The notes beneath the pieces are model-generated. The model worked only from the letters and a program-made list of their open reading frames with translations, was not told where the DNA came from and searched no databases. From Colwellia sp. PAMC 21821 (lineage in GTDB: Bacteria; Pseudomonadota; Gammaproteobacteria; Enterobacterales; Alteromonadaceae): DNA of 64,000 nt. Made by a program: the position numbers and the translations under genes. Location: positions 310,001-374,000 of the forward strand of contig NZ_CP014943.1 in assembly GCF_002077175.1 (NCBI RefSeq), given 5' to 3'. Numbering within the stretch: position 1 is the first letter of the stretch; every line of letters starts with the position of its first letter. Positions 1-8,746 of this stretch are shown piece after piece.

Positions 1-777
1 AACGGCAGCCAATATTTTTTCACGAGGAGTCGCGTAATGGGTTTTAGGATAAACGGTTACGCGAGCGACTGTGCGTTCAACGGCCCCCGTTAGAGGGTCA
101 AATACGCTAATGCGCTCAATTTCTTCATCAAATAACTCAATGCGCAGGGCCATGCGGTCTGATTCTGCTGGAAAAACATCTATTACATCACCGCGCACGC
201 GATAAGTAGCACGTTGAAATGCCACGTCATTTCGGGTGTATTGCAACTCGGCTAGGCGTCTTAAAATATCGCGCTGATTAATAATATCGCCAACACTTAT
301 GTGCAACATCATTTTTAAATACGAGTCGGGATCACCCAAACCGTAAATAGCCGACACAGAAGCGATTATAATGACATCTTTTCGCTCTAACAGTGACTTG
401 GTAGCCGATAAGCGCATTTGTTCAATGTGCTCATTTATAGAGGCATCTTTCTCGATAAAAGTGTCTGTGGTTGGAACATAGGCTTCTGGTTGATAGTAAT
501 CGTAATAAGAAACAAAATACTCGACGGCATTATCAGGAAAAAAATCTTTCATTTCACCGTATAGTTGCGCAGCCAGGGTTTTATTAGGCGCTAACATCAT
601 GGTCGGACGGTTAAGCTTTTCAATTACATTGGCGATGGTATACGTTTTACCTGAGCCAGTTACCCCTAACAAGGTTTGATGCGCTAAGCCTGATTCAATA
701 CCATCAAGCAATTTTGCGATTGCGGTGGGTTGATCGCCACTAGGAATATAATCTGAATGTATTTTTAACGCTTTCAT
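1..777 (-). CDS. uvrB: UvrABC excinuclease subunit B, N-terminal part (cut by window edge)
   Basis: The minus strand from position 777 reads through the window edge as about 259 residues of UvrB, the damage-verifying helicase-like subunit of nucleotide excision repair. The opening contains [11 protein letters not shown], the Walker A segment [10 protein letters not shown] (about residues 39-48), the stretch [13 protein letters not shown], the beta-hairpin region [18 protein letters not shown], and [21 protein letters not shown]. These are nearly invariant in UvrB. The start ATG shares its A with the stop codon of the MATE gene upstream (TAATG), so the two are probably translationally coupled. 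The C-terminal helicase motifs and UVR domain lie outside the window. Confidence 0.97.
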   Translation of the reverse strand, partial: MKALKIHSDYIPSGDQPTAIAKLLDGIESGLAHQTLLGVTGSGKTYTIANVIEKLNRPTMMLAPNKTLAAQLYGEMKDFFPDNAVEYFVSYYDYYQPEAYVPTTDTFIEKDASINEHIEQMRLSATKSLLERKDVIIIASVSAIYGLGDPDSYLKMMLHISVGDIINQRDILRRLAELQYTRNDVAFQRATYRVRGDVIDVFPAESDRMALRIELFDEEIERISVFDPLTGAVERTVARVTVYPKTHYATPREKILAAV

Positions 778-2150
778 TAAGCAATAACCTCAACTGTGAC
801 ACGATCTTTTTCACATTGTTTACTAAACAAGTTATATGAAATTGCCGCCATCACTACATTGCCAAGTAATGCGCCAACAAAAAAGCCTTCTAAACCAAAC
901 CATACGCTGCCAAGATAAGATAAAGGCACATAACAAATAAACAGTCTAATAACACTTAATACCAAGGCAACCATCGGCTTATGCAATGCGTTAAATGATG
1001 AATTAGTGAGAATTATTACACCTTGTAAACCATATCCTAAAGGTAAAATCCAAATAAAGAGTTTAATAATATCGGCTACCGCTTGCTCTTTAGAAAATAT
1101 ATCGGCGATAAACGGCGCGGCTAACACTAGCACAACATAAATTAACACCTGCCATGCTATAACGAATTTTATTGAGGTTTTGTAACCCTCTTCAACACGC
1201 TTCATGTTACCCGCTCCAAAATTTTGGCTGATAAATGGCGGTAAAGTCATTGATAAAGCTAACACGACCAAGCAAGCGATTGATTCTATTCTTGAACCTA
1301 CCCCAAATGCAGCAACAGCTGACACGCCGTATTCAGCAACAATAGCTGTTAATACAGCAGAAGCAACGGGGGTCAACATATTAGCGCCAGCAGCGGGTAA
1401 ACCAATATGTAAAATATCGCGTGACGAGCAAATAAAGTCTTTAATCGACATTAAGTGAGTATGAATTAAGCCACGTTTAGCCGCTAAAATATATAAAACA
1501 TAGCCTAAACCAAAGACCCAAGACACTAATGTCGCTATTGCGGCGCCTTGAATACCCATCGCGGGTACAGGGCCAAAACCGAAGATAAAAATAGGATCTA
1601 AAATGGCGTTTATTAAGCCTGCGCTGCCCATAATTAGGCTGGGGGTTTTTGTGTCGCCGTCAGCACGTAAAACAGCGTTACCTATCATCGGGCCAATTAA
1701 TAAAATACAACCTAAAAACCAAAGGTCCATGTATTCATGAATTAAAGGCAGTAGCGCTTCGCTAGCGCCCAAAAGTAAAAAGGTTTCGTCGATAAGCAGG
1801 TAACCAATAACGGCAAGAATACCGACTATGATTGCCGCTAAATATAATGAACTGGTGGCTAAGTTTTTGGCTGACGCTTTGTCGCCTTTGCCGAGTGCTT
1901 TGGCAATAACGGCTGACGTTCCTATGCCTAAACCTATAGTTAAACTAATGACGGTAAACGTTATGGGGAAAGTAAAACTAATCGCAGCTAATGGCTGTGT
2001 TCCTAATAAACCGACAAAGAATGTATCCACTAAGTTAAAAGTCATCAATAAAATCATGCCGTAAATCATCGGAATGGTCATTGTTTTTAACGTTGGCGCT
2101 ACGGGATCTTTAAGAAGATTAATTTGATGATTTTTTTTAGTTTTGATCAT
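777..2150 (-). CDS. MATE family efflux transporter
   Basis: A 457-residue polytopic membrane protein with about twelve hydrophobic segments arranged as two similar halves, the usual length for the MATE (multidrug and toxin extrusion) family, which exports organic cations using a Na+ or H+ gradient. The N-terminal segment with [19 protein letters not shown] and the [24 protein letters not shown] middle region fit the DinF/VmrA-like branch. It starts with ATG at 2150 and its stop overlaps the uvrB start by one base, so it may be the first gene of a uvrB operon. Substrate is unknown. A second, more NorM-like MATE gene lies at 51764. Confidence 0.9.
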   Translation of the reverse strand: MIKTKKNHQINLLKDPVAPTLKTMTIPMIYGMILLMTFNLVDTFFVGLLGTQPLAAISFTFPITFTVISLTIGLGIGTSAVIAKALGKGDKASAKNLATSSLYLAAIIVGILAVIGYLLIDETFLLLGASEALLPLIHEYMDLWFLGCILLIGPMIGNAVLRADGDTKTPSLIMGSAGLINAILDPIFIFGFGPVPAMGIQGAAIATLVSWVFGLGYVLYILAAKRGLIHTHLMSIKDFICSSRDILHIGLPAAGANMLTPVASAVLTAIVAEYGVSAVAAFGVGSRIESIACLVVLALSMTLPPFISQNFGAGNMKRVEEGYKTSIKFVIAWQVLIYVVLVLAAPFIADIFSKEQAVADIIKLFIWILPLGYGLQGVIILTNSSFNALHKPMVALVLSVIRLFICYVPLSYLGSVWFGLEGFFVGALLGNVVMAAISYNLFSKQCEKDRVTVEVIA

Positions 2151-2708
2151 TAATTTTTCAGAAAAAGTTATAATTCGAATACATCTACCATTGTAAAAGA
2201 TCGAGCTAGGACTCGCTACGTATATATTTTATTTCAGATAATAATATCGCAAGTTGAAGAAAAAATAATATAACAAGAGCAAATGCACTTAGCTTACTTA
2301 TTTGTGTAAATGTGCACAAAATGAGTTAAATATCACTCTTGAACAAAAAACGCACGAGTATGAGTAAAAACCCAACATAACTAAAGTAACCTATTGTTAA
2401 AAAACATAAATAACAGATAGTACAATAAAGACTCGTTAAGCTGTAAGCCGCATTCTACCGTTTGGTTCACGAAAGCTTACACTTTAACTCACATAGTTAT
2501 CCACAGATAATGTTGATAACTATGTTTTTTGATAACAACATTTCACCTTGAGCATTTATTCATCAAAAAATGAATAAATGCTGCCAACAATGCCTGCTAT
2601 TTAAGCAAACAACCAATAAATTGATATTTTTCTAAATTTTGTATTGACAGTCTGACATGCGGCCTTTAATATCTCGCCCCGTTAGCCAATAGCGGCTTTC
2701 AAAACAAT
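2151..2708. other. Intergenic region holding the tRNA-Asn promoter
   Basis: No credible gene in this 558-base AT-rich stretch. The left part should hold the promoter of the minus-strand MATE/uvrB genes, and the right part holds the tRNA promoter listed separately. Nothing else recognisable was seen. Confidence 0.5.
2644..2672 (+). promoter_or_regulatory. Sigma-70 promoter for the tRNA-Asn cluster
   Basis: A perfect -35 hexamer TTGACA (2644-2649), a 17-base spacer and a -10 like TAATAT (2667-2672) are followed by a GC-rich discriminator (CTCGCCCCG). That design is typical of stringently controlled stable-RNA promoters. It lies about 37 bases upstream of the first tRNA-Asn. Read from sequence; not tested. 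Confidence 0.65.
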
Positions 2709-2784
2709 TCCTCAATAGCTCAGTTGGTAGAGCAACGGACTGTTAATCCGTTTGTCCCTGGTTCAAGTCCAGGTTGAGGAGCCA
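2709..2784 (+). tRNA. tRNA-Asn (GTT), copy 1
   Basis: A 76-base tRNA with encoded CCA. Acceptor TCCTCAA pairs with TTGAGGA, the anticodon loop is CTGTTAA (anticodon GTT), and the T arm carries GGTTCAAGTCC. Copies 2 and 3 are the same over the full tRNA. Confidence 0.97.
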
Positions 2785-2842
2785 AATTTAGTAAATAATG
2801 GCTACCAATTATATTGTTAGCGGTTATGTTAAAAAGAACAAT

Positions 2843-2918
2843 TCCTCAATAGCTCAGTTGGTAGAGCAACGGACTGTTAATCCGTTTGTCCCTGGTTCAA
2901 GTCCAGGTTGAGGAGCCA
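2843..2918 (+). tRNA. tRNA-Asn (GTT), copy 2
   Basis: Same 76-base tRNA-Asn as copy 1, with encoded CCA, anticodon GTT. It is separated from copy 1 by a 58-base spacer and probably shares its transcript. Confidence 0.97.
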
Positions 2919-2966
2919 CTTTAAGAGCACTGCTCCCTTCCCTAATAAAGGAAGTAAAAGTTTTAT

Positions 2967-3042
2967 TCCTCAATAGCTCAGTTGGTAGAGCAACGGACTG
3001 TTAATCCGTTTGTCCCTGGTTCAAGTCCAGGTTGAGGAGCCA
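2967..3042 (+). tRNA. tRNA-Asn (GTT), copy 3
   Basis: Third copy of tRNA-Asn, anticodon GTT, encoded CCA. It is followed directly by a strong terminator hairpin, so it ends the tRNA operon. Confidence 0.97.
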
Positions 3043-3050
3043 CATTAAAG

Positions 3051-3078
3051 AAACCTGCTTATTTAGCAGGTTTTTTTT
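3051..3078 (+). terminator. Rho-independent terminator of the tRNA-Asn operon
   Basis: The stem AACCTGCT / AGCAGGTT closes a short AT loop and is followed by a run of eight T. A decayed copy, missing one G of the stem, lies at 3202-3228 after the tRNA remnant. Confidence 0.85.
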
Positions 3079-3088
3079 CGCCTAGAAT

Positions 3089-3113
3089 AAAGTAGGGTCA
3101 GATACACATTAAA
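3089..3113 (+). repeat. GGGTCAGATACACATT repeat, copy A
   Basis: First of five copies in this region of a roughly 24-base repeat with core GGGTCAGATACACATT. Copies A and B read on the plus strand, copies C, D and E on the minus strand. They surround the RAYT-type transposase and are its likely cognate REP-like sequences. Confidence 0.8.
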
Positions 3114-3192
3114 TAGCTCAGTTAGTAGAACAACGGACTGTGCTGTTATAAAGTCCGCGTTTGTCCCTGGTTCAAGTCCAGGTTGAGATCCC
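3111..3192 (+). pseudogene. Decayed tRNA-Asn-like unit
   Basis: This stretch matches the D arm (AGCTCAGTTAGTAGAACA), part of the anticodon arm and the whole T arm (GTCCCTGGTTCAAGTCCAGG) of the neighbouring tRNA-Asn genes. The 5' acceptor strand is replaced by repeat sequence, the 3' side reads TTGAGAT instead of TTGAGGA, and CCA is lost. The anticodon arm is enlarged: GGACT and AGTCC flank a loop of about 14 bases. It is followed by a decayed copy of the terminator and repeat that follow tRNA copy 3, so it is one unit of a tandem duplication of about 150 bases. A charged tRNA is very unlikely. Confidence 0.75.
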
Positions 3193-3238
3193 GCTATAAA
3201 GAAACCTGCTTACTTAGCAGTTTTTTTTCGCCTAAAAT

Positions 3239-3380
3239 AAAGTAGGGTCAGATACACATTAAATTTAGTTAGCTGATATTTTCGAAAAGTAGCAACATGG
3301 TCAATCTCTGAGATCAACATCCCCTCTTTTACAATTACCAAAGCCACCAAAATCAATTAATGTGTATCTGACCCTACTTT
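3239..3380. repeat. Palindrome-ended miniature repeat unit (copies B and C)
   Basis: Copy B (plus, 3239-3263) and copy C (minus, 3357-3380) are perfect inverted repeats over about 24 bases. They bound a 140-base non-coding unit, resembling REPIN or MITE structures mobilised by REP-associated tyrosine transposases. Copy C lies just downstream of the transposase stop codon. Confidence 0.7.
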
Positions 3381-3399
3381 TTTATTATTACCCACTTTT

Positions 3400-4104
3400 T
3401 TAAATTTCTTGATTTTTACATGAGCCTAAAGGTCTGCCGATTTTAGCTTCTCTAACTCTTCGTCCAGTTGATTTCTCTATTTCAGACTTAAAACATTCAC
3501 TTCCCAGTGCCAAGCCTTTATTTAATGACGCTCTGATATCTTCAATTAGTGAGGGGGCAATTTGATATCTAAATAAAGACTGATATGTCACTTGGCGATC
3601 TAGTGAATTAGCGCCTAGATCTTTGTATGCGGGATGAGGTGTACATAATGCAGATTGTTTTCCTAAGGCATTAATTTGATAACTGGACCAAAAATATTGC
3701 GATGGTTCATCTACCATGCTCGCCCTAACCGGATTTAATTCAATATATTTATATACTTGTAATAAATATGAAACATCTTCAATTATACAAGATTTAAACC
3801 TCCCTTCCCATAATGTGCCAGATCTTTGATATTTATGATTGAAATACTGCACATATCTTCGACCTAAGCTTTGCATCAATAAACTAATTGCATTGGGTAT
3901 GCGCGGTGTGCAAAGTAAGTGCACATGATTAGTCATAAAAACCCACGCATGAATATCAACGCAATGTTTAACTGAATACTCAGTTAACCAATGAGCGTAA
4001 GCAGCAAAATCTTGTTCATCTGCGAAGCACAAACTGCGATTATTTCCTCGTTGAATGATATGTTGTGGTATATCGATTAGCTGAATTCTGGACAGGCGAG
4101 CCAT
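3400..4104 (-). CDS. REP-associated tyrosine transposase (Y1_Tnp, IS200-like)
   Basis: A 234-residue single-strand DNA transposase of the Y1 family. The opening MARLSRIQLIDIPQHIIQRG is typical of RAYT proteins. The metal-binding HUH-type motif is FMTNHVHLL (around residues 56-64), and the catalytic tyrosine probably lies in YLLQVYKYIELNPVRA (around residues 113-128). RAYTs are domesticated relatives of IS200/IS605 transposases that act on REP palindromes. Here the gene is flanked by inverted repeats with core GGGTCAGATACACATT, two downstream and upstream copies being within 25-100 bases. The first ten codons and upstream region are duplicated at 4230-4392. It appears intact. Confidence 0.9.
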   Translation of the reverse strand: MARLSRIQLIDIPQHIIQRGNNRSLCFADEQDFAAYAHWLTEYSVKHCVDIHAWVFMTNHVHLLCTPRIPNAISLLMQSLGRRYVQYFNHKYQRSGTLWEGRFKSCIIEDVSYLLQVYKYIELNPVRASMVDEPSQYFWSSYQINALGKQSALCTPHPAYKDLGANSLDRQVTYQSLFRYQIAPSLIEDIRASLNKGLALGSECFKSEIEKSTGRRVREAKIGRPLGSCKNQEI

Positions 4105-4392
4105 AAATAATATCCTTATTATTTAATATTGTTTTCAGTATAGAATAAGAATCTTTAAAGTATAATTAGCGCTTAATAATAGAATTAACCAAGATCAATT
4201 TTAATGTGTATCTGACCCTACTTTATTTCTGGTATATCGATTAGCTGAATTCTGGACAGGCGAGCCATAAATAATATCCTTATTATTTAAATTGTTTTCA
4301 GTATAGAACAAGAATTTTTAAAGTATAATTAGCGCTTAATAATAGAATTAACAAAGATCAATTTTAATGTGTATCTGACCCTACTTTATTTC
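4066..4392. repeat. Tandem duplication (about 164 bp x 2) of the transposase 5' end and upstream repeat
   Basis: Positions 4066-4229 and 4230-4392 are nearly identical, with one single-base deletion and a few substitutions. Each unit holds about a dozen 5' codons of the transposase (minus strand), its upstream AT-rich region and one inverted GGGTCAGATACACATT repeat (copy D near 4201-4224, copy E at 4364-4387). Only the inner unit connects to the full gene. The rest of 4105-4580 holds no gene. Confidence 0.9.
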
Positions 4393-4489
4393 AGTTTTAA
4401 TTAATGTGCGTCTGTGGGGGTAGGTGCGCTGAAATGTTGGTGCCTTTGTTTGTGTCTCTTTACATTCGTTCGATAACTTTGAGCACAAA

Positions 4490-4517
4490 AAAGCAGCAAT
4501 TAAATAATTGCTGCTTT
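4490..4517 (-). terminator. Terminator of the M28 peptidase gene
   Basis: A perfect 12-bp stem AAAGCAGCAATT / AATTGCTGCTTT with a 4-base loop is followed on the minus strand by a T run. It lies 64 bases past the peptidase stop codon. Confidence 0.8.
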
Positions 4518-4580
4518 GGTTTTATATACTATGTGCTTAACAAGCACTGAAGTTATTGTGCTATAGCGGTAATCATTTGA

Positions 4581-6218
4581 TTAGCGTTTAAACTCAGAAG
4601 TTTCGCTCCATTGTGGCCAAACATTTTGGTGTGATAATTCATAACCAACTTCGAAGAAGGCTTGCATATCTTCAACAGCACCTGAAAGGTCCCATTGCTC
4701 GCTGTATTCATCACAGGCATTGTGATAACACTTAGCTAGAATTGGGTCTAATATTACTCGTAGTGCTTTTGTTGCTTCATCAACTGGCGCTTTACCACTT
4801 TTAGCATAAAGTGCTGGAATACCAATGTTAGCGAATGCAAAGTGATCTGAGCGATAGTAAATACCCGCCGCTGGACGAGGATCGCCTGAAATAACACGCC
4901 CTTGTTTTTTAGCCGCTGCGGTTAAGTAGTCGTCTAACTGAGATTGGCCTAAGCCATAAACTGAAACATCTTTGCTGCGACCATTAACATTTAATGCGTC
5001 CATATTGATATTAGCCACGGTTTTAGCTGCAGGAATAACAGGGTTTGCCGCATAAAACTTAGAGCCAAGTAAGCCTTGCTCTTCAGCTGTTACTGCCATG
5101 ATGGTAATTGAGCGCTCTGGTGTTACAGGCAATTTTGAAAACGCTTCAGCCACTTCAATAAGTGCTGCCGTACCTGAGGCATTATCTACAGCGCCATTAT
5201 AAATTTGATCGCCGTCTTTACTGGTATCTTTACCTAAGTGATCCCAGTGTGCGGTATAAATAATGTGCTCATCTGGCGTTGTTCTGCCCGGTAAAGTAGC
5301 AATAAAGTTATACGATGTAGACTTTTTAACTGTATTTTTTACAGCAACAGAAGCGGTTAAATCACCCATATCTGCATGATAACTGCCCTTTGATGCTTTT
5401 GCTTTTTCTTGCTCAAAGCTTAAACCGGCATTAGCAAAAAGCTCTTTGGCAACATCACTATTAACCCAACCTTCAACCGCAACACGATCTTTATTTAGAT
5501 CTTCACGAACAAAGCCAAATTGTGGACCTGTCCATGAGTGTTCAACTACTGACCAACCATATGACGCTGGTGCGGTTTCATGAATAATTATCGCGCCTTC
5601 AGCACCTTGACGGCTCGCTTCTTCATATTTATATGTCCAGCGACCGTAATACGTCATGGCATTACCATTAAATAATGCAGGGTCTTGGGTAGCGAAACCA
5701 GGGTCATTCACAAGAATAACCACTGTTTTACCTTCAACATCGAGCCCTTCGTAATCATTCCATTGGTATTCTGGTGCATTAACGCCGTAACCAACAAAAA
5801 CTAATTCAGAGTCTTTAAGTTGTTCGAAATCACTAATGCGGCTAGAGCCCATAACCATATCGGGGCCATATTTATAATCTTTACCGCCTATCGTTAAGGC
5901 CATATCTGATGACGCTTCAATTGATACCATAGGCACCGGTTGTAAAAAGCTGTCGCCATTACCAGGTTTAAAACCTATAGCGGTGAGTTGCTTGGTTAAA
6001 TAATCAAGCGTAAGTTCTTCACCTTTAGTTGATGGTGCTCGGCCTTCAAATTCATCTGAAGCAAGTGTTTTAATATGCTTGGTAAGTTGTTCTTTGTTAA
6101 TACTGTTATAACTTGCGGTAACATCGGCAGCGTTATTAGTTTTTTTAGCAGTATCTTCTGCTCCACAACCCAACAATACGGCTGAAGTTAATAACGTAAA
6201 AGCTAAGGAATTTTTCAT
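4581..6218 (-). CDS. M28 family zinc metallopeptidase, lipoprotein
   Basis: A 545-residue exported peptidase. Residues 1-18 form a lipoprotein signal with lipobox LLGC (Cys18), so the enzyme is probably membrane-anchored on the periplasmic or outer side. A PA-type insert spans about residues 135-290. The M28 aminopeptidase core follows with zinc ligands in HWDHLG (H324, D326), D345 in VDNASGT, the E379-E380 pair in VTAEEQG, D407 in NMDAL and H459 in YRSDHFAF. All expected ligands are present. It probably trims N-terminal residues from peptides for nutrition. It is monocistronic, with its own terminator. Substrate preference cannot be read. Confidence 0.93.
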   Translation of the reverse strand: MKNSLAFTLLTSAVLLGCGAEDTAKKTNNAADVTASYNSINKEQLTKHIKTLASDEFEGRAPSTKGEELTLDYLTKQLTAIGFKPGNGDSFLQPVPMVSIEASSDMALTIGGKDYKYGPDMVMGSSRISDFEQLKDSELVFVGYGVNAPEYQWNDYEGLDVEGKTVVILVNDPGFATQDPALFNGNAMTYYGRWTYKYEEASRQGAEGAIIIHETAPASYGWSVVEHSWTGPQFGFVREDLNKDRVAVEGWVNSDVAKELFANAGLSFEQEKAKASKGSYHADMGDLTASVAVKNTVKKSTSYNFIATLPGRTTPDEHIIYTAHWDHLGKDTSKDGDQIYNGAVDNASGTAALIEVAEAFSKLPVTPERSITIMAVTAEEQGLLGSKFYAANPVIPAAKTVANINMDALNVNGRSKDVSVYGLGQSQLDDYLTAAAKKQGRVISGDPRPAAGIYYRSDHFAFANIGIPALYAKSGKAPVDEATKALRVILDPILAKCYHNACDEYSEQWDLSGAVEDMQAFFEVGYELSHQNVWPQWSETSEFKR

Positions 6219-6508
6219 TTTTTTATACTTTATTTAAGAATGACAACGAGATTATATACAAATCTGCGTGCATTTAGGTAGCGGTAATCTGCAAAGGCGC
6301 ATTAAAGCCAGCGTTATTTTTTATGTCTGCATTACTAACAGCGTTAATCCCATATAGGCTAAGACCACAAACATTAATATCACCATGCTTACTTATGGAT
6401 AAAAGGTAACCCTCTGCAAAAGAATGATCACCCCGTTGATATGTATCATATTTGACCACATTTAATGATGAGACTATGATGAAATTTTTAATTAATAGGT
6501 TAATTGAT

Positions 6509-7624
6509 ATGCCAATCTCTCGTACAAGACGTGTTCAACACAAAGTGCACATTCCTTCCTCTGCACGTGAAAACCAATATTTGCTTGCCAAGTTTGCCAT
6601 TACCGACAGTTTAATCGAGAGAATTTCAGGCCCAGTTGACCACAACAGTGAACAACCATTTTTGCCTTTTTATAAAAAGTTGTCTGAGCTATTCTTCAAA
6701 ATAAACGAAGAATTAGACATTGAAAGCGGCCAGTTTGTTGCTAATGATAAGTTTACCCGTATTCGATTTAGCCCTGAAAAAATAACCGCACAAACAGACC
6801 AGCAAATTTTATTTTTATATAACTCTCGTTATCATTTCAGTCAAAAGGCTTATTTTGATACAACAAAACAAGCCAGCAAAATTCACTTAGTCTTTTTATC
6901 TAATGGCGATGAAATAAGACATGATTCAGCAATATTTCATCAAAAAGTTGTACAAGCAATCACCCAGTTTACTGAACAAAGTGGCATGGCAGCGGAAGAA
7001 GTTCGTATTTGTGACCATCAGCACTTAACTTATGATTTATTTGCCAAAGATAAGGGAGTACAAGGTAACCAAGTACATAAATTACGCAGTATTTCTAATC
7101 GTTATGCGCCAGATGAAATTTCTATTCCTGAGAGTACAGATGAATTAACTTATGCCGTTGTGGATATGCCTATTAACCGTCGCCTGCGAAAGCTCGTTAA
7201 GCTAGATCACAGCGAAGGTGAAAACTATAACCCGCTTTATAATTACATAGCCGATGCATTTATAAGTGCAGCTAAAAAGCACAATTTAAATAATGGTGCG
7301 CTTATTGCCAATGGATTAGTGCCAATTGTTCGCCGCAGTGATAATGAAAATACGCTAGCTAAAGGTGAGCTAATGATGATTGGTTATGCCCCTAAAAGCA
7401 CGAATAGTGGCTATACCTGTAAGTGGGTTGCTGAAGAGTTAGTTGATAGTGCTCATTTTGTTTTTGTTGCCAGTGAGCAAGATAAAACTAGCCATGGTTA
7501 CGGTAAGTTTTTAAATCAAATAGAATCTGTTTTACATAGCATTGCCCAAAAGCTTAAATATAAAAACGATAAAGAAGAATTGATTGTGCGCTTTCATCAG
7601 CATATTGGCTTTCATCGCGAATAA
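6509..7624 (+). CDS. DUF3083 family protein
   Basis: A soluble protein of about 371 residues from the chosen ATG, resembling the uncharacterised DUF3083 family of Alteromonadales. No signal peptide or membrane segment is seen. The sequence has two similar-looking halves, each with an arginine-rich start (RTRRVQHKVHIPSSAREN and MPINRRLRKLVKLDHSEGENYNP), suggesting an internal duplication. Start choice: in-frame starts exist at 6452 (TTG), 6476 and 6479 (ATG) and 6509 (ATG, with AGG about 9 bases upstream). I prefer 6509 because it begins just before the conserved-looking part. Function unknown; family assignment is from memory. Confidence 0.7.
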   Translation: MPISRTRRVQHKVHIPSSARENQYLLAKFAITDSLIERISGPVDHNSEQPFLPFYKKLSELFFKINEELDIESGQFVANDKFTRIRFSPEKITAQTDQQILFLYNSRYHFSQKAYFDTTKQASKIHLVFLSNGDEIRHDSAIFHQKVVQAITQFTEQSGMAAEEVRICDHQHLTYDLFAKDKGVQGNQVHKLRSISNRYAPDEISIPESTDELTYAVVDMPINRRLRKLVKLDHSEGENYNPLYNYIADAFISAAKKHNLNNGALIANGLVPIVRRSDNENTLAKGELMMIGYAPKSTNSGYTCKWVAEELVDSAHFVFVASEQDKTSHGYGKFLNQIESVLHSIAQKLKYKNDKEELIVRFHQHIGFHRE

Positions 7625-7791
7625 GCGCTTTATTTATTTAGCCTGGCGATTTTAAAAATGAGTTAAATATGCGTTTTTATAAAGGCCAGTATTTGCTGCG
7701 TTCGTATGGACGTGAACGAGTAGCAAGCGTATACCCTCCACCTAATGGCATATTTTAGTGCGAATTTATGCAATGGCTAAAAGTGAACTGA

Positions 7792-8688
7792 TTAGCGAAT
7801 AGCCCAAAACTTTATTTCTTGTTCTGTCAAAAAGCTTTCAGCTTGTTCGCCTTGCATTAACGCTAATGTCGCTAATATTCCTGCTTGAATACACTGCGGT
7901 GCCACAACGGTAATTGAGCGTGGCGCTTGTAAAATAGGCCAACCGGTTTTGGCATTTAAAATATGGCTATAGCGTACATTATCTTTTAGCAAGAACCTTT
8001 TGGCGTCACCACTGGTGGCTAGAGCACCTTGTAATAAACTGACCACCATAGGTTTGCGATCTATAAAACCTGGGTGCTCAATGCCTACTTGCCAAGGCAC
8101 ATTGGCTTTACGGGGTTTATTTGCCGCTAAGTCGCCACCTAAATTAACGAGTACCGGTAAATCAGTAAATTCATTCGCAATAATCATCGCCCTATCAACC
8201 GCGTATTCTTTACCAATACCACCAAAATCTACTTCCATGTTTTCTGGCATCACTAGTTGCTGCTCGTCGAAACTAACTTTATGCCAGCCCATATCAGCTA
8301 TTATTTTTTTAACGGCATCAACGGAGGGAATATTATCACTGCCATCAAATTGCCAAACTTGTCGCAGCACACCCGATGTTATATCGAACACACCTTCACT
8401 GAGTTGATAACATGTATCAGCAAAGTTTAATAATAGGTAGGTTTCTTGATCGATAGCAATGGCTTTGCCACGGCTTTGGTTAATTGCTGAGCAAACACTG
8501 GTTGGTTTATAACGAGAATATTTATCTTCAATACGCCAAACTTCCTTGGCAATTAGTTCGCCTAACGCTAAAGCGAGTTTACTATCGCTATTTGCTACAA
8601 GCACTTCGCAAGGGCTGGCCATGGCCTCAAAATGTATACAATGACCGTCATTAGTTACTGTTAATTCAACATTACGCTCAGGCTGCAT
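7792..8688 (-). CDS. apbE: ApbE-like FAD:protein FMN transferase
   Basis: A 298-residue ApbE-fold protein. ApbE enzymes attach FMN from FAD to a threonine or serine of exported redox proteins. Visible motifs: FEAMASPCEV near the start, VDFGGIGKEYAVD (153-165), the SGD segment (226-228) and HILNAKTGWP (242-251). At the C-terminal metal site, where family members usually have an A-D-A-L-A-T-like motif, this protein has AGILAT (269-274), with Gly270 where Asp is expected. No signal peptide is obvious. It is the last gene of an operon with the DUF4266 lipoprotein and the DUF3570 barrel (58-base gap), so its target is probably in that system. Activity is uncertain because of the missing Asp. Confidence 0.85.
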   Translation of the reverse strand: MQPERNVELTVTNDGHCIHFEAMASPCEVLVANSDSKLALALGELIAKEVWRIEDKYSRYKPTSVCSAINQSRGKAIAIDQETYLLLNFADTCYQLSEGVFDITSGVLRQVWQFDGSDNIPSVDAVKKIIADMGWHKVSFDEQQLVMPENMEVDFGGIGKEYAVDRAMIIANEFTDLPVLVNLGGDLAANKPRKANVPWQVGIEHPGFIDRKPMVVSLLQGALATSGDAKRFLLKDNVRYSHILNAKTGWPILQAPRSITVVAPQCIQAGILATLALMQGEQAESFLTEQEIKFWAIR

Positions 8689-8746
8689 ATTGACAAAACT
8701 TCCTTTCTCTCGCTTTTAATGACACTTCCCTGCGTAAATGCGCCTT

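Noticed and set aside
6274..6459. 61-codon open frame on the minus strand between the peptidase and DUF3083 genes
   Set aside because: No family resemblance, no ribosome site, and it overlaps the 5' region of the DUF3083 gene; probably chance.
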